The notes under the pieces are model-generated. The model saw nothing but the letters and a program-made list of their open reading frames with translations, ran no database searches and had not been told where the DNA came from. The translations under genes and the position numbers were made by a program. Below, piece by piece: positions 10,267-18,727 of a DNA stretch of 64,000 bases (within the stretch, counting starts at the first letter, position 1; the number at the start of each line of letters is the position of its first letter). Source of the DNA: Serratia symbiotica (GTDB taxonomy: Bacteria > Pseudomonadota > Gammaproteobacteria > Enterobacterales > Enterobacteriaceae); assembly GCA_900155695.1 (NCBI GenBank), contig FUHL01000001.1, positions 124,001-188,000 on the forward strand, written 5' to 3'.

Positions 10267-11339
10267 TAGTATACTCCTGATGATTAATTCTAATATAATA
10301 TTTTAAAATTACACTTTTATCAGTTATGTGTTATCTGTTTTATTTTTCTCAATTTCCTTTTCAATATTAGTAGTGATCTACGAATATAGGATATTAGCTT
10401 AGTTGTTGATATAATCATTATAGATCATATGATAATGCTGTACTGTTATTTTGCACATTTTATTTAGCAAATCCTCGATAAAAAACAATTATGAATTTAT
10501 TATATCATCAACTATAAAACGTATACATGCACAATATTAAAATTTGTGGCAATCTAATTTAGAGTATCAACACACTTACTTGATCGTCTCAAAATACTTC
10601 GTTAGATATTCCTTGATATTTCGTTTAATCGCAGAAATGCATCGATGACTTTAGATAACTGATATGTAGAAGTAAAATCTGCTATATTGAGTATTTTTTG
10701 ATGCATGCGGTTCATTAAACGTATAGTAACAATACTTGATAGTTTTTTGTTTTACTAAGCTATGTTGATAATACAACCTATATACACTTGTCTATATGAT
10801 CTATTATTAAAATAAGTGAACACGTGTTCAATAAAAATCGAAATATATGCTAAAATGCAGTTTTATCCTTTTATACAGGATGATAAGAAATCATAAAAAT
10901 ACTAGTGTCTATTAATACTTTATAGTACATCTAAAGTTGCATAGATTGCAAAGTGTACAGTCCTTTTATTGACTAAAACTATACTTTTTAAAAGTAGTAT
11001 ACTATTGCAAGTCGTAATGAATCATTTCAGGTTTCATAAAGACTACACGCATTGTCTAACAAAAGTCTTAGCGATAGCTATCATTTCTGTTTTATATACA
11101 CCTATAACATGCAAAAGTTTGGCCGATGAAGATCGGCTAAATTTAGAAAGGTAGAATAGAACCACTATGTAGCCATAGCTAATATAGTTAGTTATATAAT
11201 ATAACAAAGATTAATCACTCATTTATTTTAACTTTATATACTAAATCATTTAGGTCTGTATTGTATAGATACTGATGATTATATAAATATGAATACGCTT
11301 AATTACTAGTGCTTAATTATATATAGTATGTAACTTATG
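10267..11339. other. Eroded region where uvrA is expected
   Basis: In the enteric order ssb is followed (in this orientation) by divergent uvrA, then tyrB and alr, then dnaB. No uvrA or tyrB segment could be recognised here. The only open frame is a 45-codon stretch starting at the ATG at 11017 (to 11154), with a hydrophobic middle (KVLAIAIISVLYT). It has no ribosome site and no recognised relatives, so I do not call it a gene. Confidence 0.5.
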
Positions 11340-12070
11340 CACTAACATTATCAGTGAAACCAAACTTTCCATTAACTTCACTAATACCTATTAGTAACTG
11401 ATTGATAATAAGTACTGTACTAATATTCATACCAATTGCGAACACTAGTGGAGATAATCGTTGATTAGAGATGAACATTACCATGCATCAGTGAATAATG
11501 CGATGATGGCTACTTCAAATTGAACGGCATCAACTGAATAACCAGATCGGTATCACAAAGTATATCGATTAAATTATATTTCGGCATTTCTACTAGATTA
11601 GTATCCTGTAGTGACTGCTGTGTAGTATTATTTAGTAATAACATGTGATCTTCAGATGATGTAATGATATATACAGATTGTTTATATACTGCCATATTTG
11701 GATTATTGTTTAAATAAGACATTCAAGATCGATAGGCATTAATTCGATGCATTCCAGTCTCCATGTAGATCAAGATTACTACGGGAGTCAATAGTGAATC
11801 TGTCGATAATTTCTACAACTGTTCTTCTATACCGTTCACTATGCTTGAAATTTTAATGAAGGATAGATTTATAGATTATGGCAGAATATAGTTCCCTCTT
11901 CAACTTAATTGAGACATGCTAATCAAAAAATAACTAGCATCTTTGTAGAAGATAATTTTTCATTATGCTATATGTATACGCATTAATTGTTTAATAGTCA
12001 TAATGTAAATTATTTCGCTTGCTAGCGTCTATATGGTAAGTTATTTAGTGAAACATTGTAATCAATCATT
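11340..12070 (-). pseudogene. alr: Decayed alr (alanine racemase)
   Basis: alr lies directly downstream of dnaB in E. coli. On the minus strand the remnant runs from about 12066 (ID......NL, as in the N-terminal IDLxALRHNL segment). Next is the substrate-binding TGMHR motif (bases 11758-11744, read ETGMHRI). After an in-frame TGA at 11727-11725, an open stretch (11722-11510) aligns without gaps to the following segment: KQSVYIIT against RQPVNIVS, and TTQQSL against ATEKQL at the same distance. Near 11400 SPL and LIGISE match SPL and LIAVRE. The reading is disrupted by stops and a deletion of roughly 20 codons. This is a clear dead gene; an alr or dadX copy elsewhere in the genome cannot be excluded. 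Confidence 0.75.
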
Positions 12071-12114
12071 GTAGTTAATATCTTCATGTTATTTAATTTT
12101 AGCAGATGGGCTCA

Positions 12115-13539
12115 TTATTTATCCTCATAGTGTGATCCCGCGTAGTTATCAAAACGAGACCACTGACCGTTAAATGTCAGTCTGACAGTCCCAATTGGGC
12201 CGTTACGCTGCTTGCCTAGAATAATTTCAGCAATCCCTTTTAAATCACTATTATCGTGATAAACTTCATCACGATATATGAACATAATTAAGTCAGCATC
12301 CTGCTCAATAGAGCCTGATTCACGTAGATCAGAGTTGACCGGTCGTTTATCTGCGCGTTGCTCCAGGCCACGGTTAAGTTGAGATAATGCTACTACTGGA
12401 ACCTGCAGCTCTTTTGCCAAAGCCTTTAGTGAACGTGAAATTTCAGCAATCTCTAGTGTACGGTTATCAGATAAAGTAGGCACTCGCATTAACTGCAAGT
12501 AGTCAATCATTATCAAGCTCAATCCATTATGATCACGAAAAATGCGCCGTGAACGAGAGCGCACTTCGGTAGGCGTAAGGCCAGAAGAGTCATCGATAAA
12601 TATATTACGCTTCTCAAGTAAGAGCCCAATACTACTAGAGATACGCGCCCAGTCCTCATCATTTAGCTGTCCTGTACGGATACGTGTTTGATCGACGCGC
12701 GAAAGCGATGCTAGCATACGCATCATGATCTGATTTCCTGGCATTTCGAGACTAAAAATAAGTACTGGTTTTTCCTGTGTCATTGCAGCGTGTTCACATA
12801 AGTTCATCGCAAAGGTAGTTTTGCCCATAGATGGACGGGCAGCAACGATAATAAGATCAGATTTCTGTAAACCAGCAGTCTTTTTATTGAGATCTTGATA
12901 ACCCGTATCTAAACCAGTTATCCCATCGTGTGGTTTGTGATAAAGCTGTTCAATACGTGAGATTGTATCTTCAAGAATACAGTCAATGCCCTTTGGGCCG
13001 TCATCTTTATTAGCACGGTTTTCTGCAATTTGGAAAACACGAGATTCTGCCAAATCAAGTAAATCTTCACTGCTCCGTCCCTGTGGATTATAACCTGCAT
13101 CTGCAATTTCATTAGCTACTGATATCATTTCTCTTACTACTGCACGTTCACGAACAATATCAGCATAAGCACTGATATTAGCAGCACTAGGAGTGTTTTT
13201 CGAAAGCTCAGCTAAATAGGCGAAGCTTCCCACTAAATCTAACTCTCCCTTTTGTTCTAAAGATTCAGATAAGGTAATCAAGTCGATTGGTTTTCGCATT
13301 TCCAGAAGACGCTGCATCTCGGTAAAGATTAACCGATGTGAATGGCTAAAGAAGTCCTGAGCTACCACTCGCTCTGATATATTATCCCAACGTTCATTGT
13401 CGAGCATCAAACCACCTAATACAGACTGTTCAGCCTCTATCGAATGCGGTGGCATCTTTAGTCCCTCTATCTGACGATATTGCAGGCTATTTCTTGTTTT
13501 GTCCGCGATTGTTTTCTTGATTACTTTATTTCCTGACAT
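12115..13539 (-). CDS. dnaB: Replicative DNA helicase DnaB
   Basis: DnaB is the hexameric 5'-3' helicase of the replication fork. At 474 residues (E. coli 471) it has the N-terminal collar domain (about 30-175, PPHSIEAEQSVLGGLML), a linker helix, and a C-terminal RecA-like ATPase. The Walker A motif is ARPSMGKTTF, Walker B is SLIMIDYLQL, and the arginine-finger region is KQRNGPIG. The frame is intact. E. coli encodes alr immediately downstream; here alr is a remnant. It is the only intact gene between ssb and sixA. Confidence 0.98.
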   Translation of the reverse strand: MSGNKVIKKTIADKTRNSLQYRQIEGLKMPPHSIEAEQSVLGGLMLDNERWDNISERVVAQDFFSHSHRLIFTEMQRLLEMRKPIDLITLSESLEQKGELDLVGSFAYLAELSKNTPSAANISAYADIVRERAVVREMISVANEIADAGYNPQGRSSEDLLDLAESRVFQIAENRANKDDGPKGIDCILEDTISRIEQLYHKPHDGITGLDTGYQDLNKKTAGLQKSDLIIVAARPSMGKTTFAMNLCEHAAMTQEKPVLIFSLEMPGNQIMMRMLASLSRVDQTRIRTGQLNDEDWARISSSIGLLLEKRNIFIDDSSGLTPTEVRSRSRRIFRDHNGLSLIMIDYLQLMRVPTLSDNRTLEIAEISRSLKALAKELQVPVVALSQLNRGLEQRADKRPVNSDLRESGSIEQDADLIMFIYRDEVYHDNSDLKGIAEIILGKQRNGPIGTVRLTFNGQWSRFDNYAGSHYEDK

Positions 13540-14376
13540 TAAGCGTATTCTTTATCCGGTTGCGAATAGAGTTTCCAGATGAGTGAGTATATGTGATTTT
13601 TATTTGTGATTCTTGCAGCATCACAAATGCAAAATGTTAAAGTTAGATAACTTATATAGACTTTGACCTAGTACAAGTGTAAGTAGGCTTTTTGTAGTAA
13701 TCTAGTCACAAATATATATTTTTTGCATATGCGATATAATATCTTTCTTTATTAGCCTTATAACGTTCAGAAATTATAATACTAAAATGTTTGAGTATGT
13801 TTACCAAAGAACCAAGTCATACTAGCAAAACTATTAACACTTTAATTTTATTTTACTTATTGGTTCTATGATATGGTTACATTTTTATGCGTTAGTGTTA
13901 TAATGGATTTAATTTTACTAAATTACAGAAAACTTCTGGTAATAACTTTTTATGTTCTATTCTTCTCCATCATATAAGAGCGAGCTCTTGTAGTAGATTA
14001 TTCGTTAATTAGAATGAAAATTAGCGTCTCACACCTTTCATTCCATAAATGATAGATATGTTATAAAACTACACTATGTGATCTAATTAAAGTGATCTAA
14101 ATTCTATAGCTTTGATACTTTATGAAATGTAACTTAAGTAATGCTTGCATACTAATTAAAGGTGTAATATATATTTCTTTATATTGTATTTACTGATGAG
14201 TGCTATGCAATTTTTAGCAATTTTAAAATAAGTGTCACGATGGTATAGATAGTATATTTCCTACAGTATTGATATTTTATAGATAAATAATACATTTATA
14301 GATGCTTAACAAAGTAGTAATACGGCACTTTAACTTCATATTTTGGTATATTATTGCTATAGGCTGTTCTATTTAC

Positions 14377-14412
14377 TATAGAAGGTTATACGAATATAGA
14401 AAGGTATACGAA
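14377..14412. repeat. Tandem duplication of an 18-mer
   Basis: TATAGAAGGTTATACGAA is followed immediately by TATAGAAAGGTATACGAA, 16 of 18 positions identical. It is probably a slippage duplication. Confidence 0.6.
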
Positions 14413-14560
14413 TACTTTGTTTTTTAACATTATCGGTTAGATAAGACGTCTCTAACTTATTGTAATGCAATAACAGTCGTAGAATTATTGCTAATGTTAT
14501 TTCATTTTTCATTGTACTTAAATATTCAGATAACTAATCGTCACAGACGATATTAAAATG

Positions 14561-14615
14561 TCCTATTAATCATATAGTATATAGTCATTTATTATATACT
14601 ATATGATTAATAGGA
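14561..14615. repeat. 23-bp perfect inverted repeat (hairpin)
   Basis: The left arm 14561-14583 and right arm 14593-14615 are exact reverse complements (23 bp) around a 9-base loop (GTCATTTAT). It lies about 1 kb from either neighbouring gene. Such a long perfect stem is not expected by chance even in AT-rich DNA. The function is unknown. Confidence 0.8.
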
Positions 14616-15296
14616 TATATATAGATTTGATTTATTCTTTATGTGCTTAAAGATTCATTTTAAACTATCTTGAATTAAAGTTTATATATTAAAATCATTA
14701 TCTAATTACAAATTATATACTATATTTTATAAATTTTAAAATATATTCATTATAGTGATTACTTTAAATGGGATGCATTAACTATTTATACTCAGGGTAG
14801 AAGTTATAAAATGATCGATATAAAGTAATTAGAAATGGATTTTAAATTAGCACGTATATGAAAGTGCGACACACTCTATTTTAAATAGACATGTTTTAAC
14901 ATTAAAATTCACATGATGATTTACTATATTGTTTGAGCGATATTTTTATGTAATTAGTTATTAAAGGTATTTTAATAATTTACTTTTCAATATTTTAGTA
15001 GATGTGTAGTATAAATGGTAAGTATTGCAGTGTATTATTACGTAATTTAGCGTATCTCATTCGATATTTATTATCTTGTTTTAGTATTATTTTTTAATTT
15101 TTTTTATTTTTGATCATTTTTTGATCTTAGCATAGCCATGCTTTGGTATTACGTTTATATATCTCAAATAAATTTTATGCCATTACTGAATATAAAAATA
15201 TGAGTTAAAACGTTTTTTAGTATCTGCAAACATAATCTAGAATAGATAATATTTAGTCTTCTAATGATACCAGAAATTATAGAGATGTTTAATTAT

Positions 15297-15324
15297 AATC
15301 TATATAATATAAATTATATAGATT
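15297..15324. repeat. 12-bp AT-rich hairpin
   Basis: AATCTATATAAT and its exact complement flank the loop ATAA. It is compatible with chance or with a relic terminator. Confidence 0.35.
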
Positions 15325-16000
15325 GAGTCATGTCTTCGTTATATTTTTGTATACTTCTATTGATATTCATAATTTAATGATAGCTCATGTCTATGCATTT
15401 TATAAACTCGTATCTAGCAAATCATTAGTAATTGTATTCTATTAAAAACCTAATATCAGCTACCTAAATGTAACGTATATATAATTTGAATAGCGCGCTT
15501 TCTTAATTGGCCAAGATATTGAAAAAATAACAAATAAATACACATTTATTTCGCTTATCGAGTTAGATATAAAGTTTCAATATTAATGAAATTAATAATA
15601 TATAAAATACCTTTGAATATAACCAACAGATATCTTTTATGATGCGATTAAGAGAAATGTGACATATTATAATAAATGTTTTATCAGATGCAAAGTAAGA
15701 GTAACTTTAGTTATATTAAAGCTCAAATTAGTTCTTAGGGTATTATATTTATCTATTAATTTAACTATTTTTCTTTTTTTTGTTTATTATTTAACTATAA
15801 ATATATATTAGTTTCTTAAAAGTGAATAAAAATTCAACTATAAATGTTGTCTAATATAATCATATTAATATATCATATTTTGATTGCTACTGTAATTAGT
15901 ACAAGTAATCTCAAGACAGTTATATTGTAATTAAGTATGCAGTGCTATAAAAGATAAACAATATACTTTAGTTGTGTACAGGCATTCATTAATATTTTTA

Positions 16001-16031
16001 TATAAAATAAATATTTTATATTTATTTTATA
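16001..16031. repeat. 13-bp AT-rich hairpin
   Basis: TATAAAATAAATA pairs exactly with 16019-16031 around a 5-base loop. It lies about 350 bases beyond the sixA stop. Confidence 0.4.
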
Positions 16032-16269
16032 CTATAACTTATAAGTTACTGAATCTGCAATAGAAGAGAGGATAGTGTTACACCGTTAAACATACCCTAT
16101 AATAAAGGTATGTAATAAAATATTAATTTTATAATAATCGCATAAAATGCGATAAGCAACAAATCATTGCTGTAGCTAAAAATGATATAAATAATTTCTA
16201 TTATTTGGAGATAAAAGTTTGTCTCAGTTCATAGCAGATAAAATATTTATATCAACTCGTAAGAGTTTG

Positions 16270-16295
16270 AACTTCATATCTAGCGATATGAAGTT
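16270..16295. repeat. 11-bp hairpin downstream of sixA
   Basis: AACTTCATATC and its exact complement flank the loop TAGC. It has more G and C than the surroundings, which makes a folded RNA more plausible. Confidence 0.45.
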
Positions 16296-16311
16296 AGTAC
16301 GGCATATAATA

Positions 16312-16334
16312 AAAACTTATAAATTATAAGTTTT
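16312..16334 (-). terminator. Probable sixA terminator
   Basis: This is a perfect 23-base palindrome with 11-base arms (AAAACTTATAA), 46 bases after the sixA stop. Read on the minus strand, the 3' arm runs into TTTTTATT, the classical stem-then-U-run of an intrinsic terminator. Confidence 0.5.
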
Positions 16335-16379
16335 GATAGATAAAATTTATCATGCCTGCGTAATGTAACTAATATTTTT

Positions 16380-16838
16380 TTATTGCGGACTTATTTGCCA
16401 TTTCCATTGACTGTGACCATTAGTTGATAAACAAATATTCGTTAATGAAGCAGTAACAAACATTGCCGAATATGCTTCTGGACAGAGGCTGGTTACTAGC
16501 TTCTTAATAAGTGGTAAATGAGATATAATTAGTACGCAATGTATTTCTTGTATTGCTAAAATATATAAGTAATCTATAATACAGTGCACATTACCTTTTG
16601 GATTCAATTCAATAAGAATTTCTTCCTGAGGAAGCGTTAAGAATTGTCGTATAACTTCTAGTGTTTTTTTAGTTCGAAGATAAGGGCTAATTAGTACTCG
16701 TTCTATATCTACAATATTAGTATTCAACCAAGTTGCTATATAACGAGATTCATGATTTCCATTCATCGTAAGCGTTCTTAGTGAATCACTAGTCATATCA
16801 ATTATTGCTTCTCCATGGCGCATAATAAAAACTTGCAT
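16380..16838 (-). CDS. sixA: Phosphohistidine phosphatase SixA
   Basis: SixA removes phosphate from histidines; known targets in E. coli are ArcB and the NPr protein of the nitrogen phosphotransferase system. At 152 residues (E. coli 161) it shows the histidine-phosphatase signature MQVFIMRHGEA (catalytic H8), the arginine-bearing SPYLRTKKT, and the second histidine in VLIISHLPL. The C-terminus is short by a few residues. It stands alone; the fad genes that adjoin it in E. coli are absent. A regulatory phosphatase of this kind is a surprising survivor in a reduced genome. Confidence 0.92.
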   Translation of the reverse strand: MQVFIMRHGEAIIDMTSDSLRTLTMNGNHESRYIATWLNTNIVDIERVLISPYLRTKKTLEVIRQFLTLPQEEILIELNPKGNVHCIIDYLYILAIQEIHCVLIISHLPLIKKLVTSLCPEAYSAMFVTASLTNICLSTNGHSQWKWQISPQ

Positions 16839-16975
16839 GTAGTCCCATTCTTGTCAAGAAATAATTTAATCCTGTTTATTAATTTAATTAATGCATGAAT
16901 ATGATTATTTTAATAAAATTAATCATACTTTATTTTTAGAAAAACATTAAATCAATCTTTAAATAGTATGGTAAA

Positions 16976-17065
16976 TATCCTATTAATATACTCTAACATT
17001 GATAATGTTTGAGTAGAAAATAGTAGTATAGACTATATTATTAGTGATTGCAGTAACTAGGTTAG
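16976..17065 (-). repeat. Hairpin repeat, copy B (inverted relative to copy A)
   Basis: The reverse complement of this segment closely matches 17378-17475. Bases 17031-17054 are an exact 24-base complement of 17390-17413, and the following hairpin core (ACATTATCAATGTTA, then TATATTAATAG) is also shared. The stem in this copy is partly decayed (an 11-bp stem with one mismatch at 16990-17014). Confidence 0.75.
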
Positions 17066-17269
17066 ATTAGTCAAAAGATACAAATAATATTGATTATAAC
17101 ATGCTAGTTTCTTTGCTAGAATCTATATGGTTATGAAAATCATTCTTTTAATCAATTAAAACTTACTTAGAGATTCTTTAAACATTTTGAAAAAATAATT
17201 CATTGCTTAGCTATTATTGCAACTAAAATTTCCATAAATATGGAGAAATAAAAAAGAAAAAGGATTCTG

Positions 17270-17370
17270 ATTAGTGCTTCACCTTAATGTTATAAAAATT
17301 GCAGACCATAGGTAGAGCCCATTATGCGATATTTATATATTTAATCAGCCTGCAATGGCCATACAAGTTA
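17270..17370 (-). pseudogene. pncA: Possible remnant of pncA (nicotinamidase)
   Basis: In E. coli pncA follows sppA-ansA. On the minus strand about 17355-17290 reads LQAD-stop-IYKYRIMGSTYGLQF. This can be laid on the PncA segment LRDHEIDELIVMGLATDYCVKF, with L, I, MG, T, Y and F in step apart from a small gap. The evidence is one short segment plus synteny, so the call is tentative. Confidence 0.4.
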
Positions 17371-17377
17371 CGTCATT

Positions 17378-17475
17378 ACTAAAATAGTGACTGCAATCAC
17401 TAATAATATAGTCAAAACTACTATTAATATATTCTAACATTATCAATGTTACAATATATTAATAGTAGTTTTGCA
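17378..17475 (+). repeat. Hairpin repeat, copy A with 28-pair stem
   Basis: Bases 17413-17433 and 17453-17473 are perfect 21-bp complements. Inside them, after a single mismatch, 17435-17441 and 17445-17451 add seven more pairs with a 3-base loop, giving an almost unbroken 28-pair stem. The left flank (17390-17413) is shared exactly, inverted, with copy B 335 bases away. It lies about 150 bases downstream of ansA. No T-run follows it on either strand. Confidence 0.8.
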
Positions 17476-17620
17476 ATAGTAGTAAATGACTCATCAATGG
17501 ATAATTTAGAAAGAATCCCCCTCTAATTACTACCAACTTTTCATATAATAGCTTCTATTAGCTAATTATAAGTTGATGATTATTATCAATTTTTATATAC
17601 ATACACCATGTATGCATATG

Positions 17621-18637
17621 TTAATCGTTAATGCTTAATTCACCACGTAAATTTTGCTGCATCTGATAGCAGATTTGTTCTGATGTCAGAGGCTGACTTA
17701 ATAGATAGTGAAGTTTTGTCAATGTAGCCTCTACTGTCATATCAAAACCACTAATCACCCCAGCATGTGCTAATATATTTCCTGTGGCATATCCTGTCAT
17801 GTTAACTTTACCGGTAATGCACTGTGTTAAGTTAATTACTATTATACCACGCTTAGATGCTTCTCGTAATGTATCAATTAACAGTACGTTCTGTGGTGCG
17901 TTACCTACCCCATAGGAACGTAGAATTAAAGCTTTTACTGGTTGTAGTAAAAAGTTCTTCATTACTTTATCTGAAATGCCAGGATATAGGGTCACAATGC
18001 CTATTGATTGCGTGGTAATTTTATGAACCTTTAGTTCGCCATTGCAAATTGGACTATCAATACCATTAATGCGGCGGATATGGATACCAACTTCTAAAAG
18101 CGGTGATAAATTAGGAGAGACAAAAGCATTAAAACCATTCGCATGAGCTTTTGTAGTTCTATTACCACGGAATAGTTTATTATTAAAAAATAGACTGACT
18201 TCCTTTACCGGATAATTAGCCGCTAGATATATAGCATTAAGTATATTTTTTTGACCATCAGAACGCAGTTCTGCTAGTGGGATCTGAGATCCAGTGATAA
18301 TTACTGGCTTAGATAAGTTCTCTAACATAAATGATAGCGCTGAAGCTGTAAACGCCATGGTATCTGTTCCATGTAGAATAACAAAACCGTCGTAGTCATC
18401 ATAATTTTTTTTAATATCATCGGCGATATATTGCCACTCTTGCGGTGTCATATTTGAAGAGTCAATTAATGGTATATATTCGCAGATAGTAAAATGTGGC
18501 ATTTCTGGTCGGTTAAATTCTGGTATTAATGCAAGTTGATGCTGTAAATGGCCAGAAACAGGTATATAGCCTTGAGCAGAATTTTGCATACCAATGGTAC
18601 CGCCTGTATAAGCAATATAAATCAATTTTTTTTGCAT
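17621..18637 (-). CDS. ansA: Cytoplasmic L-asparaginase I
   Basis: AnsA hydrolyses asparagine to aspartate and ammonia in the cytoplasm. The length (338 residues) equals that of E. coli. The two active-site threonine motifs are present, YTGGTIGM (about residue 10-17) and LHGTDTMA (about 88-95), along with the lysine-bearing segment FFNNKLFRGNRTTKAHA. It lies 90 bases downstream of sppA on the same strand, as in E. coli, but a strong hairpin separates them (18698-18725). It is intact, and it could help recycle host-supplied asparagine nitrogen (inference). Confidence 0.96.
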   Translation of the reverse strand: MQKKLIYIAYTGGTIGMQNSAQGYIPVSGHLQHQLALIPEFNRPEMPHFTICEYIPLIDSSNMTPQEWQYIADDIKKNYDDYDGFVILHGTDTMAFTASALSFMLENLSKPVIITGSQIPLAELRSDGQKNILNAIYLAANYPVKEVSLFFNNKLFRGNRTTKAHANGFNAFVSPNLSPLLEVGIHIRRINGIDSPICNGELKVHKITTQSIGIVTLYPGISDKVMKNFLLQPVKALILRSYGVGNAPQNVLLIDTLREASKRGIIVINLTQCITGKVNMTGYATGNILAHAGVISGFDMTVEATLTKLHYLLSQPLTSEQICYQMQQNLRGELSIND

Positions 18638-18697
18638 AGTGATTGTATTGATAGCAATTTAAAAAGGATTAATTATAAAGAATGCATATGGTAGTAG

Positions 18698-18725
18698 AAT
18701 AAGCCTGACATGCGCCAGGCTTATT
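18698..18725 (-). terminator. Hairpin terminator/attenuator between sppA and ansA
   Basis: AATAAGCCTG and its exact complement flank an 8-base loop, starting two bases after the sppA stop codon on the minus strand. The 3' arm ends GGCTTATT, a weak U-tract. The GC-containing stem in such AT-rich DNA suggests selection. It would end or attenuate sppA transcription ahead of ansA. Confidence 0.6.
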
Positions 18726-18727
18726 TA

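Larger units (their letters stand above)
13540..16379. other. 2.8-kb AT-rich gene-free stretch with hairpins
   Basis: No gene or readable remnant was found. Structures seen: a tandem 18-base duplication at 14377-14412; a 23-bp perfect inverted repeat at 14561-14615; a 12-bp stem at 15297-15324; a 13-bp stem at 16001-16031; an 11-bp stem with a 4-base loop at 16270-16295; and a palindrome at 16312-16334. They are annotated separately where they stand out. Confidence 0.6.

Noticed and set aside
10817-10830. TGAACACGTGTTCA palindrome as an operator
   Set aside because: 14-base palindromes are expected many times by chance; no intact gene adjacent.
10969-11154. 61-codon open frame with a hydrophobic segment
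   Set aside because: TTG start, no ribosome site, no recognised relatives, lies in the eroded ssb-dnaB interval.
11510-11722. 70-codon minus-strand open frame that could pass for a hypothetical gene
   Set aside because: It aligns without gaps to an internal part of alanine racemase, so it is part of the alr pseudogene.
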